Below, in pieces: positions 25,920 through 34,477 of a stretch of 37,111 nucleotides of DNA (the stretch's first letter is position 1; every line of letters starts with the position of its first letter). The stretch lies in NCBI GenBank assembly GCA_944362555.1, contig CALVTL010000017.1, positions 1 to 37,111 on the forward strand, written 5' to 3'. A model generated the notes under the pieces. It was not told the origin of the DNA. It saw only the letters and a list, made by a program, of their open reading frames with translations, and did no database searches. The position numbers were made by a program, and so were the translations under genes. The stretch comes from an uncultured Clostridia bacterium (GTDB taxonomy: Bacteria; Bacillota; Clostridia; Christensenellales; Borkfalkiaceae).

Positions 25920-28900
25920 TTATTGCTGCGATGTCTGCCGCGCATAACAGCCGTACAGCATGATCGCCGCGTTGTTCTTCAACATCGTTCCCGCGGGATA
26001 GGAAGTGCTGTCCTGCTTGGACGTGGCGACGGCAGCAAAGGTCACATACAGCGTTCCGTCGGCGCTCTCGGGGCAAGAGATGACGACCTTTTGCGTCCAC
26101 TCGTCGTCGATGTTCCCGAACGTGACCGTCTGCACATTGCCCGCGCGGTCGCGCACCGTCACCTTTGCCGTAGAGAGATTTCCTCCCAGGATGAGCGCAT
26201 ATTCCGCCCCCTCCCCGACGGTATCGATCTCAAAGGTGAAGTACTGCATCGTGTAGATGGCACCGTGGCTCTCCGCCGCCCCGCCGTAGGTGTACGACTT
26301 TTTGACGGAGCCGGAAACCGAGCCGATCGACACGTCGGAGCCGCCGAACGAATTAGAGCCACCCGCCGGGCTCGCTTCCGGATAGCTGAACACGTCCCCC
26401 TCCGAGAGCGCGCCCGTGCCGCCGTTGTCGCCGTAAGTCACCCAGCCGATGTTGCCGCTTGCGGAAAGATCGACTTCGGACACCTCGCCCCCCTTGGAGA
26501 GCGTGAAGGGCGTTTCGGAATCGTCGTACGCCTCATTGCGCGCGGAGCTGGACATACTGCCGAAATACAGTTCGATCTCATACGTCTTGCGCACCGAACC
26601 GCTGAACGAGAACACACTGACATCCCCGTCCGCCGCCGCGCCGCTGTATGCGAACGGCTCCGCCGAGCGATCCTGCACAAACCGCTCCACTTCCTCCGCA
26701 GAGAGCGCTTCACCGTTGACTTTCACCTGCGTCAGCGCTCCCCAGCCGGGATTTTTATGCACGCGGAGATTCCATGTCCGCTCTTCAAAGGCAAGGTCCC
26801 CGTCAAAATTGCGCTCCGCCGCGCCGATCTCCACCACGACCGCCTTCTTTTCGCCATCGTACGCCATGGAAATATCCGTCGTGCGGTACAGCCCGTCCTG
26901 ATAGGCGACCGTCTTGGTGTCGTCCTCATAGAGGCGGGTTTGAGCGTCATAATTGATGGAGGGATATACGTCCAGCGTCAGTTCGCTCCAATCGTACTGC
27001 GAGGTATTCTTCCCGTTGCGCGCAAGGGCGACGAGCGCGCCCTCCCGCACAAAGACGGGCGAGGTATCGATGCCGTGCGTCACCGTACAGGTGTAAGGCC
27101 CCGTGAAGCGCTCCCCCGTCCATACGTCGATCCACGTTCCGTCCGGGATGAACACCGTGCGCGACGCCTCGTTCCCCACTGCCTCCGCGATGGGCGCAAC
27201 GAGGATATTGTCGCCGAGGAGATACTCGTCGTTGCGCGCCGCCTCCACATACTGCGGGTAGGCAATATCCACCCGCCGCATGATGGGAAGCCCTGTATCA
27301 TAGTTCTGCCGCGCCAGATCGTAATAGAGCGGCAGCAGGCGATAGCGCATATCCTGATAGGTCTTGAACACCTCCTCCGCCTTGTCGCCGAACAACCAGG
27401 GCATCCGCCCCGGTTCAGTATTCGTGCAGTGTACGCGGCTGATGGAGGAGAGCATCCCGTATTGGATCCAGCGGATATACTCCTTCTCCGAAAGAGACTC
27501 GACGTGTCCGCCCAGGTCGGAGGACATATACGGGATACCGATCTCTGCGCCGCCGCGGATGGCTATGGCGATTTCCTGCGCAAGGTCGCGCATCCTGCTT
27601 CTGATGTCACCCGTCCACTGGATGGAATAGCGGTGTGCCGAGAGATCGGAGGCATACCGCAATTCGCCGTTCATGACGCCGTCCACGTTCCCCATGATGA
27701 CGGCACGCTGCGCATATTCTCGGATGTCGGCAATGCTGTTATAGTAGTCCTCCGTGATCCAGTGATAGGCGTACATTCCGAACGCATAGACGGAGATCTC
27801 CGGATCGCAGGACCGAAGCGCGACCGACCAATTCCGGTCGTACCACCAATAATCGACGCCGAGAGAGAGCAGGAGGGTGAGGTGCTCGCTCCTGTATTCG
27901 ACCTCTTCGCCCTCCAGCCCGTTGAGCGTGCCATCCACCGGCTGCGGATGGTCGTTGAAGCAGATCTCCACACCCAGCTCCTCACAATCCTCCAAAAACT
28001 GCGCCATGTCGGGGAAGAGATCGGTGTTGATGTCATATCCCCAGCCACCCGAACTGTCCCGCCAGTCGGTATCGATGACGAGCACGTCGATCGCATACCC
28101 GCGGTCGAGGTAGTCCTTGATCTGCTTCAAGGCCGTCTCCGACGTATAGGCATAGTAACGGGAATCCCAATATCCGAGCGTGGAGAGATTGACCATCTCC
28201 GTCCTGCCCGTGAGGTTCACATAGTCGGCGCAGAACTGCGTATAGCTCCCCTGCGGGAGAAACACAAAGACGTCCGTCGCCTCGCTCATAAAGCTCCAGC
28301 CCTGCAATTCCTCCTCCGTCGTCGGGCTGTACCCTTCGTACGAGGGGATGATGCGGGGCGAATCGGTAAAATACCAGCTCGTGAGCGCATCCGACGGGCT
28401 GGGAAGATAGACATTTGTGTCCGTTCTGCCCGTGTACGCCCAGAGCTCGTTGCCGTCTGCGTCCAGAATAAAGGCATCCTCGGCGTCGCCCCCGTCCGGC
28501 ACCACGACGGTGTAATTTTCCGTGACGACCTTCGTCGCGCCACCCTCTTCAACGACCTCCCCTTCCGTCCCCGCCCATGCAAGGCGGTTGGTGACGATCC
28601 AGCTCTCCCTGTTCTCGAACATCCCGTTTTCCGTTCTGTCCTCGATTCGGACGAGGGTATCGGAGAGGAGCTGAACGCGCACGTCCCCGATCTCGTAACT
28701 CCCTTCAAAGGGCGTCGTCGTAACGGGCTTACGCGTGTGCTCGGGCGTTCTTTCGTACCCGCACACGGTGCACACGCCGTCCTTCATGGCGTGCAGCCCC
28801 ATGTCGCCGACCTCATCCGCATGACCGCACGTCGACGCGCGCCAGTGATAGTAGGCGTCCTGCGACCAATCGGAGGAATAGGTGTGCGTGTGCTGCGTTT

Positions 28901-29009
28901 CGGACTGTTCGGGCGGATCCTGCTGCCCGGTGCAGCCCGCAAGAAGACTCCCCCCGAACAGCACCGCGCCAAAAATCGCAGCCGATCTTTTCAAATGCTG
29001 TTTCACCAC
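25920..29009 (-). CDS. glycoside hydrolase family 31 lipoprotein
   Basis: The 1029-residue lipoprotein has lipobox LLAGC (Cys26). A Cys/His module follows at about 37-90 (QHTHTYSSDWSQDAYYHW, CGHADEVGD, GVCTVCGYE). The GH31 barrel has VLVIDTDWRDSSGGWGYDIN, likely nucleophile Asp391 in WWYDRNW and likely acid/base Asp468 in RYSIQWTGDI, plus SSDLGGHVESLSEKEYIRW. A DUF5110-like domain (TLDVYPSINYDAQTRLYEDD) follows. Residues about 850-1029 form an extra beta-rich domain (LSASGNIGWVTYGDNGG) that I do not recognise. Secreted GH31 would cut terminal alpha-linked sugars at the cell surface. It starts 40 bases after the repressor gene with a strong AAGGAGG site, so it is co-transcribed with it. Confidence 0.9.
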   Translation of the reverse strand: MVKQHLKRSAAIFGAVLFGGSLLAGCTGQQDPPEQSETQHTHTYSSDWSQDAYYHWRASTCGHADEVGDMGLHAMKDGVCTVCGYERTPEHTRKPVTTTPFEGSYEIGDVRVQLLSDTLVRIEDRTENGMFENRESWIVTNRLAWAGTEGEVVEEGGATKVVTENYTVVVPDGGDAEDAFILDADGNELWAYTGRTDTNVYLPSPSDALTSWYFTDSPRIIPSYEGYSPTTEEELQGWSFMSEATDVFVFLPQGSYTQFCADYVNLTGRTEMVNLSTLGYWDSRYYAYTSETALKQIKDYLDRGYAIDVLVIDTDWRDSSGGWGYDINTDLFPDMAQFLEDCEELGVEICFNDHPQPVDGTLNGLEGEEVEYRSEHLTLLLSLGVDYWWYDRNWSVALRSCDPEISVYAFGMYAYHWITEDYYNSIADIREYAQRAVIMGNVDGVMNGELRYASDLSAHRYSIQWTGDIRSRMRDLAQEIAIAIRGGAEIGIPYMSSDLGGHVESLSEKEYIRWIQYGMLSSISRVHCTNTEPGRMPWLFGDKAEEVFKTYQDMRYRLLPLYYDLARQNYDTGLPIMRRVDIAYPQYVEAARNDEYLLGDNILVAPIAEAVGNEASRTVFIPDGTWIDVWTGERFTGPYTCTVTHGIDTSPVFVREGALVALARNGKNTSQYDWSELTLDVYPSINYDAQTRLYEDDTKTVAYQDGLYRTTDISMAYDGEKKAVVVEIGAAERNFDGDLAFEERTWNLRVHKNPGWGALTQVKVNGEALSAEEVERFVQDRSAEPFAYSGAAADGDVSVFSFSGSVRKTYEIELYFGSMSSSARNEAYDDSETPFTLSKGGEVSEVDLSASGNIGWVTYGDNGGTGALSEGDVFSYPEASPAGGSNSFGGSDVSIGSVSGSVKKSYTYGGAAESHGAIYTMQYFTFEIDTVGEGAEYALILGGNLSTAKVTVRDRAGNVQTVTFGNIDDEWTQKVVISCPESADGTLYVTFAAVATSKQDSTSYPAGTMLKNNAAIMLYGCYARQTSQQ

Positions 29010-29049
29010 AATTCATCCTCCTTATCGTTTGATTTTTACCGTCTGCGCT

Positions 29050-30009
29050 TTATTTGCTGATCTCGACGGGGAAAATTTCGCGGACGATCTTCCCGTCGTA
29101 CTTTTCGATCTTCCGGATGAGGAGCTGCGCGCTCCGCCTCCCGATAGCGCTCAACCTGCCGCCCACGCTCTTCACTTTGCGGCAATACGGCAGATACTCC
29201 GAAAAACGGTCCACTCCGTAAATTTCGCCGTAAAAGTTCTTTACCGATTCCATGCTTTCCTGCACGCTCGCCGCGATCTCATCGTTGAAACAGAAGATAA
29301 AGTCGTTCCCGTTCTCCTGCACGCTCTTTTTGATCTTCTCCAGCGACTGCTCGCGGGTATAGTAGTTGAAGGAATACACGTTGCAGGACAGTCCGCCCGT
29401 TTTGAGCGCGGCGATAAATCCCTCCTTCCTGTCCTCGCTGATCGCATTTTTGCCGTACGCGACATAACAGGGGCGCTTGGCACCGCAGGCGATCGCCTCC
29501 TGCGCCACCAGTCTGGAACACTGATAGGCATCCGAATAGATGGCACTCACCCGCTCGGAACGCGGCTTGAGCCCGCACAAAAAGAGCGGGATCCGGTTCT
29601 GTTCGCAGTAGTCGATCGCCTCGTCCGTCACATCGAGAAAGGAAAGGATGCCGCACGCGCCGTTCTGGATGCAGGAAATGATGTCCGGAACATCCAGCAC
29701 CGTGCGCACAACGGAGACGAGCGGACGATAGCCCTTTTCTCCCATGTAATCGGTGCAGTGATCCATACAGATGGCGAAAAAGGGATTGGTAAGCGAATTG
29801 ACGACGACCGCGACGATGTTGGAGCGCTTGGAACGCAAAAAACCTGCAATGCGGTTCGGGACATACCCCATCTCCATTGCAGTCTGCTTTACCTTTTCTT
29901 TCATCGCGGAGCTGATGTCCGAGCAGTCGCGCAGCGCGCGGCTGACCGTATTTTTCGAAGTTCCGACCCTCTCCGCAATATCGTCTAATGTGACCACCTT
30001 CTTCTCCAT
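29050..30009 (-). CDS. LacI family transcriptional regulator
   Basis: The 319-residue protein has an N-terminal LacI helix-turn-helix: VTLDDIAERVGTSKNTVSRA, with hinge helix VPNRIAGFLRSK. A periplasmic-binding-protein-like effector domain follows: SNIVAVVVNSLTNPFFAICM, NGACGILSFLDVTDEAIDY, GAKRPCYVAYG and the DEIAASVQESM segment. Such proteins repress sugar operons and release DNA on binding a sugar. It is the first gene of the surface operon, so it is probably autoregulated, with palindromes upstream as candidate operators. The C-terminal region (GGRLSAIGRRSAQLLIRKIE) is typical of the family. The inducer is unknown. Confidence 0.93.
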   Translation of the reverse strand: MEKKVVTLDDIAERVGTSKNTVSRALRDCSDISSAMKEKVKQTAMEMGYVPNRIAGFLRSKRSNIVAVVVNSLTNPFFAICMDHCTDYMGEKGYRPLVSVVRTVLDVPDIISCIQNGACGILSFLDVTDEAIDYCEQNRIPLFLCGLKPRSERVSAIYSDAYQCSRLVAQEAIACGAKRPCYVAYGKNAISEDRKEGFIAALKTGGLSCNVYSFNYYTREQSLEKIKKSVQENGNDFIFCFNDEIAASVQESMESVKNFYGEIYGVDRFSEYLPYCRKVKSVGGRLSAIGRRSAQLLIRKIEKYDGKIVREIFPVEISK

Positions 30010-30053
30010 ACACGCCTCGCTTTTCCGATCGATTTCTTCCGTTAAGTTTTATT

Positions 30054-30092
30054 TCTGCTCTCCTGACGGAGAGCAGAAAGGGCGCCCTTTCT
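30054..30092 (-). promoter_or_regulatory. hairpin plus 18-bp palindrome in the repressor leader
   Basis: TCTGCTCTCC (30054-30063) pairs with GGAGAGCAGA (30068-30077). Overlapping it, AGAAAGGGCGCCCTTTCT (30075-30092) is a perfect palindrome with a central CG, the symmetry of LacI-family operators. The stem and the palindrome share bases and so exclude each other as RNA structures. It is 45-85 bases upstream of the repressor ATG. Confidence 0.55.
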
Positions 30093-30123
30093 GAATTTTT
30101 CATGTTTTGTAAAAAGCGTAGCA

Positions 30124-30141
30124 TACATTATCAGTAATGTA
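30124..30141. promoter_or_regulatory. inverted repeat TACATTA-4-TAATGTA, possible operator
   Basis: TACATTA (30124-30130) and TAATGTA (30135-30141) form a perfect inverted repeat with a 4-base spacer TCAG. On the minus strand it contains GATAAT, a candidate -10 for the repressor operon, and it lies about 115 bases from the repressor ATG. It could be a binding site of LacI or of the former LysR regulator. Confidence 0.4.
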
Positions 30142-30319
30142 AATAGAAATCAGAAAAATTTCTTACGGAAAATTTTGGGGGGATCCTACCCCTCCGTTTT
30201 TTACCTGTTTTTAACAAATTGTATGGATTTTTAAATGAATCCCCCATCTCTCCGCCAAGCCCGTTACGTTATCGGTATTGCTGGAAAAACACTTTTTTCA
30301 TGTTGTAATGTAAAAAGCG

Positions 30320-31141
30320 ATGCCTGCAAAACGCGCCTTGCCGCGACGATGTTCGCAGCCTGCCATAACGTACCAGATACGCTCGCTCGAAAATGAGCTC
30401 GGCGTCAAGCTCTTTCATCGCACGGCGCGCAGCGTTTCACTCACACACGATGGTGAACTGCTGCTTCCCGAAGTGAACGATCTCGTGATCCGCCTCCATG
30501 CCGTCGAAAACAAGTTCGTTCCCTTGCAGATCGGTTGCATAGGCGATACGCTTTTCGGACTTTTGCCGGATGTCTTATATCGGCTCTCTTCCGAAGAACC
30601 CGCGCTTCATCCCATCATCCGCTCTGTTCCCGCACCGCAGATCGCCAAGCAGATAGAGGAAGGCTATGCCGATATTGTTCTCGGAATAAAGGAAAAGCTC
30701 CCCAAAGGGAGCCGTATCCGATATGTGGAGCTCATCAAAACGCCGCTCGTATGTGTCTGCGACCAGACACACCCGCTTTCGGAGCGGGAAGATGTGCGTC
30801 TTGCCGAGCTCGAAGATCATGCGCTCATCTTTTTTCACCCCGCTGTCTGTACGGCAGAAATCGCCGCACTGCAATTAGAACTCGGAAAAGGTCGCAACCC
30901 CGAAAGCATCTTCTTCTGCGATGAGCTTGCAGAAGCGTGTACGCTTGCAAGGGCAGGTTTTGGCGCGCTTGTGCTGCCTCTTATCCTCGTTCCCGATTTT
31001 TTGCCGGGGCTTGTGAAAATACCTGTTTCCGATTATCCCGCCCTGTCTTTCGGCGTGTATCATAAACCCGATGCGGAGCTTTTGCAAAAGAAGTTCATCT
31101 CTCTTCTCCGAGAGCGATTGGAAGTGCCACCGAAAATTTGA
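30320..31141 (+). pseudogene. LysR family regulator, N-terminally truncated
   Basis: The 273-codon frame encodes most of a LysR regulator. SQPAITYQIRSLENELGVKL and FHRTARSVSLTHDGELLLPE are the recognition helix and wing. The effector domain begins LQIGCIGDTLFGLLPDVLY and ends near LLRERLEVPPKI. The first helix of the family's helix-turn-helix, about 20 residues, is missing: the frame meets a stop codon just before the ATG, no ribosome binding site is present, and the first residues (MPAKRALPRRC) do not fit the family. Most likely a 5' deletion or a frameshift has inactivated it. The gene is divergent from the repressor operon. An active shortened protein cannot be excluded. Confidence 0.75.
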
Positions 31142-31163
31142 GACGATCGATGATTAAGAATAC

Positions 31164-31204
31164 AAAGGGGTTCGGAAACATATCCGAGCCCCTTTCTGTT
31201 TTCT
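31164..31204 (+). terminator. Rho-independent terminator after the LysR remnant
   Basis: AAAGGGGTTCGGA (31164-31176) pairs with TCCGAGCCCCTTT (31183-31195) around a 6-base loop, with one G-U pair. The stem is followed by CTGTTTTCT. It lies 22 bases after the LysR stop codon. The following stretch to 31441 is AT-rich and holds no gene. Confidence 0.85.
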
Positions 31205-31381
31205 CGCTTGAAAGTGCAATCCCTGTTGGTATTTGATTTTCTATAAGAATTGCGTATCGACGAAGTTTTCTTCTACATTGAATCGGCTGCTTTGATCGTA
31301 ATCAGAATTTTGTGTCCATTTGAACGCTTATACCCATCGGGGGATTTTTATTACGGATTTCAAAAATGGAATAGATAAATC

Positions 31382-31434
31382 AATTATAGAAAATAATTAC
31401 TACTATAATAGCAATTCTATAAGGAATAATTGCT
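31382..31434. repeat. two adjacent AT-rich dyads upstream of the first ATPase gene
   Basis: AATTAT and ATAATT (from 31382) form one dyad. GCAATT and AATTGC (from 31411) form another with an 11-base spacer. The two elements start about 30 bases apart and are also loosely similar to each other. They end just before the -35 of the ATPase promoter, so they may be binding sites. Confidence 0.4.
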
Positions 31435-31441
31435 AAAAGCC

Positions 31442-31470
31442 TTGCATGAAGTAAATTTCTATGCTATACT
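31442..31470 (+). promoter_or_regulatory. promoter of the first ATPase gene, extended -10
   Basis: TTGCAT (31442-31447), 17 bases, then TATACT (31465-31470), with TG one base before the -10. The ATG follows at 31490 with AAGGAGG between, so the leader is very short. Confidence 0.75.
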
Positions 31471-31489
31471 ATCCGCAAGGAGGGCAACT

Positions 31490-32929
31490 ATGTCAATCGT
31501 CAACCGTGAAAATGTTTTAGACCTTTTATATTCCTACAACCCGTGGTGGCGGACGGGCTTTATTCAGAAGGAGTTCGTCAAACCCATGCACCGCTTTGCC
31601 TATTTTGAGGCGTTCCGCTGCATGATGCGTGAGGATATCCGCCGCTCCGTCGTCCTGTGCGGCGCCAGGCGCACGGGCAAGACGACCATCATGTATCAGG
31701 CGATCTCCGCGCTTTTGGAGCAGGGCGTTTCCCCCAAGGATATCCTCTTTGTCTCCTTCGATCACCCGCTTTTAAAGCTGTGTTCGGTGAATACCGTCAT
31801 GGAGACCTTCCGTTCCAATATCTCCGCCAGCGAGACGGTGTATTGCTTCTTCGACGAGATCCAATACACCGCCGACTGGAACAACTGGCTGAAGATCTTA
31901 TACGACACCGACCCGAAAATCAAGATCATGGCGACGGGCTCGGCAAGCCCCATCCTCTCGGACAAGACGAGCGAGAGCGGTCTGGGGCGCTGGAAGGTCA
32001 TCCACGTGCCGACGCTCTCCTTTTACGAATACTGCGAACTGCTGCACATTTCCGTGCCGCCGCTGCCGCAGGACATCAAGCCAACGCAGCTGTATCTGCG
32101 CGACGAGCGCGAACAGCAGGACATTTTGCGCAAGCTCTCCGCGCTGCAAGTGCATTTTATCCGCTATCTGCAAGTGGGCGGCTTTCCCGAGCTCGCTTTG
32201 AGCAAGGACGATCTGTACGCTCAGCGCGTTCTTCGGGAGGATATCGTCGATAAGGCATTGAAGCGCGATATTCCCGCCATCTACGGCATCCGCAATATTG
32301 CCGATATTGAGCGCATCTTTTTGTACCTCTGCTACAATTCTTCCAATATTATCAACTTGCAGACGATGGGCAAGGAGATGGACGGCGTCAGCCGCACGAC
32401 CATCGAAAAGTATATCGGGTATCTGGAGAGCGCCAGCCTTATCTATGTGAGTCCGCTCGTCACATTAGACGCAAAGAAGGTTTTAAAGAATCAGAATAAG
32501 ATCTACATTGCCGACGCAGCCATGCGCAACGCCGTTCTGATGAAGGACGACATCACCAACGATCCCGAGGAGCTGGGGCTGATTGCGGAAACCGCCGTCT
32601 ATAAGCATATCAAGGCGTTTTACTATGAAGATGCGCCCACGGTCGGTTACTACCGCGGCGGCGGGAAGGGCAAGGAGATCGATATCGTCGTCAAGTCGGA
32701 GCGCTTTGAGCCGATCATGATCGAGGTCAAGTACCGCGAACAGGCGAAGATCGCGGAGGACGACGCCATCGTGACGGAGGCGGGCGCAAAGCATCCCAAC
32801 CTCGTCATCACCAAGCGCCCGGAGGACTTCGGGCTTCATTCCTACGGCGAAAAGAGCGTCTACCGCATTCCCGCCCCTGCGTTCCTGTACCTTCTCGGCT
32901 ATGTAGAGCAGGCGAGGAATGGGAAATAA
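31490..32929 (+). CDS. AAA ATPase with DUF4143-type C-terminal domain
   Basis: The 479-residue protein starts with NPWWRTGFIQKEFVKPMHRF, typical of one subgroup of ATP-binding proteins of the AAA_14 type. Walker A is CGARRTGKTT, Walker B is CFFDEIQY, and a sensor-like MATGSASPIL follows. The winged-helix-like middle includes NLQTMGKEMDGVSRTTIEKY. The C-terminal domain has KEIDIVVKSERFEPIMIEVK, resembling a PD-(D/E)xK nuclease core. No function is firmly known for this family; related genes are often repeated within a genome. I chose the ATG at 31490-31492 because of the AAGGAGG site; a TTG start at 31430 would lie upstream of the promoter. The recombinase gene follows after 27 bases. Confidence 0.88.
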   Translation: MSIVNRENVLDLLYSYNPWWRTGFIQKEFVKPMHRFAYFEAFRCMMREDIRRSVVLCGARRTGKTTIMYQAISALLEQGVSPKDILFVSFDHPLLKLCSVNTVMETFRSNISASETVYCFFDEIQYTADWNNWLKILYDTDPKIKIMATGSASPILSDKTSESGLGRWKVIHVPTLSFYEYCELLHISVPPLPQDIKPTQLYLRDEREQQDILRKLSALQVHFIRYLQVGGFPELALSKDDLYAQRVLREDIVDKALKRDIPAIYGIRNIADIERIFLYLCYNSSNIINLQTMGKEMDGVSRTTIEKYIGYLESASLIYVSPLVTLDAKKVLKNQNKIYIADAAMRNAVLMKDDITNDPEELGLIAETAVYKHIKAFYYEDAPTVGYYRGGGKGKEIDIVVKSERFEPIMIEVKYREQAKIAEDDAIVTEAGAKHPNLVITKRPEDFGLHSYGEKSVYRIPAPAFLYLLGYVEQARNGK

Positions 32930-32956
32930 GTTCGATTTGTGAAAGGAGACGTTGAA

Positions 32957-34477
32957 ATGAAAGCCGTAATTTACGCCCGATTTAGTTCGGAAAAACAGAA
33001 TGAGGCGAGTATTGAAGGGCAGCTCCGCGAGTGTATGGAGTACGCCAACTTCAACGGGATAGAGGTCATCGGGAATTACATAGACAGGGCGCAGTCGGCA
33101 AAGACCGATCATCGCCCCGAATTCCAGCGCATGATCAAGGACAGCTACAAGCGCCCGTTCGACTGCATTCTTGTTTGGAAGCTCGACCGTTTTGCCCGCA
33201 ACCGCTACGATTCCGCCTACTACAAGAACATTCTCAAAAAGAACGGCGTGCGCGTCATTTCCGCAAAGGAAAGCATCTCGCAGGGTGCGGACGGCATTCT
33301 GCTGGAGGCTATCCTCGAAGGCTATGCCGAATTTTATTCGGCGGAGCTTTCCGAAAAGGTCAAGCGCGGCATGACGGAGAACGCACTCAAAGCAAAGAGC
33401 AACGGCGTGCGCCCGCCCTTCGGCTACTATGTGGATGATACCGACCACTATCAGATCGACGAAACGCTTGCGCCTATCGTACGAGAGATCTTCACGCGCT
33501 ATCTCGACGGGATGCGCGTCAATGATATCGTCAAACTGCTCAATGAGCGCGGCATCAGTCACAAAGGCTTCGAGATGAAGTATAACGCCGTATTTCGTAT
33601 TCTCACCAACCGCAAGTATATCGGCGAGTACAAGTTTGGCGATATCGTCATCCCTAACGCCATTCCCGCGATCATCGACGAGGCGACTTTCAACAGCGTG
33701 CAGCAGCGCATGGCGCGCAATAAAAAGGCCCCTGCCATGCACAGGAGCGAGGACGACTATTTGCTGACGACGCGCCTCTTTTGCGGAAAGTGCGGCGCAA
33801 TGATGACGGGCGTTATCGGAACGAGCCATACTTCTCGGCAGTACCGATATTATAAGTGCAACCACGCGAAACAGGGCAAGTGCGACAAAAAGTCCGTCCG
33901 CAAGGAGTGGCTGGAAGAGCTTGTGCTGGACGAGATAAAGGACTTGCTTTCAAGCGACGAAGTCGTGGGAGAACTTGCCGACCGCGTTTATGAATTGCAG
34001 CAGCAAGAGGATAATGCAGCAGCTTCTATCCAGACGCAGCTCACGGGTGTGGAGACCAAGCTGAACAATCTTGTGGAGGCGATCGCGCAGGGGATTTACT
34101 CTTCCTCGACGAAGAAGGCGCTGGACGAGTTGGAAGAGCGCAAGCGAAACCTTGAAATTGAGCTTTTCGAGGCGCAGATGCGTAACCCGGTGCTCTCTAA
34201 GGAACAGATATTGTTTGCGCTCCATAACTTCCGCAAGATAGACATCTCCACACAGGAAGGCAAGCAGCGGCTGATTGACGGCTTTGTAAACAGTATTTAC
34301 TTATATGACGACCATTTTGTCATTACATACAATTACAAGGGCCAGAGCAAGACGGTAACGTTTGAGGAACTGAATCGTTCGCCTTTCACCTCAAAGGGGT
34401 CACCAAACAGGACTCAGTTGAACTGTTATGCGTGCTTAACAACCGCATCGTTTCAAGTGACTTGTCCCATTCCATAA
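32957..34477 (+). CDS. large serine recombinase, apparently intact
   Basis: The 506-residue protein is a large serine recombinase of the kind that moves integrative elements and phages. The catalytic domain begins MKAVIYARFSSEKQ with Ser10 as likely nucleophile, and includes ILVWKLDRFARNRYD. The recombinase domain has NRKYIGEYKFGDIVIPNAIP. The zinc ribbon has LFCGKCGAMMTG and YYKCNHAKQGKC. A coiled coil follows (TQLTGVETKLNNLVEAIAQG). I chose the ATG at 32957 with GAAAGGAG upstream; a GTG at 32939 is unlikely. The last 28 or so residues after EELNRSPF (CYACLTTASFQVTCPIP) look unlike the usual end, and the stop codon lies in a terminator. The gene may thus have gained a new 3' end by recombination. 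It is related to the remnant at 1-895. Confidence 0.92.
   Translation: MKAVIYARFSSEKQNEASIEGQLRECMEYANFNGIEVIGNYIDRAQSAKTDHRPEFQRMIKDSYKRPFDCILVWKLDRFARNRYDSAYYKNILKKNGVRVISAKESISQGADGILLEAILEGYAEFYSAELSEKVKRGMTENALKAKSNGVRPPFGYYVDDTDHYQIDETLAPIVREIFTRYLDGMRVNDIVKLLNERGISHKGFEMKYNAVFRILTNRKYIGEYKFGDIVIPNAIPAIIDEATFNSVQQRMARNKKAPAMHRSEDDYLLTTRLFCGKCGAMMTGVIGTSHTSRQYRYYKCNHAKQGKCDKKSVRKEWLEELVLDEIKDLLSSDEVVGELADRVYELQQQEDNAAASIQTQLTGVETKLNNLVEAIAQGIYSSSTKKALDELEERKRNLEIELFEAQMRNPVLSKEQILFALHNFRKIDISTQEGKQRLIDGFVNSIYLYDDHFVITYNYKGQSKTVTFEELNRSPFTSKGSPNRTQLNCYACLTTASFQVTCPIP

Larger units (their letters stand above)
30010..30319. promoter_or_regulatory. divergent regulatory region between LacI and the LysR remnant
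   Basis: This 310-base, AT-rich spacer contains no credible gene. It holds a 10-bp-stem hairpin and an 18-bp perfect palindrome next to the repressor start, an inverted repeat around 30132, and an imperfect direct repeat (CATGTT then TGTAAAAAGCG) at about 30101 and 30300. A weak minus-strand -10 (GATAAT) is contained in the inverted repeat; no strong -35 is visible. It should hold the promoter of the surface operon. Confidence 0.55.

Noticed and set aside
25761-29060. 1099-codon plus-strand open frame antisense to the GH31 lipoprotein gene
   Set aside because: Its sequence is rich in Arg, His and Val without domains. It arises from GC-rich codon use on the real strand. Similar long antisense frames at 4744-6639, 6636-9059 and 23660-25888 were rejected for the same reason.
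31430-31489. TTG start extending the first ATPase by 20 residues
   Set aside because: The start would lie upstream of the promoter at 31442-31470, while the ATG at 31490 has AAGGAGG.
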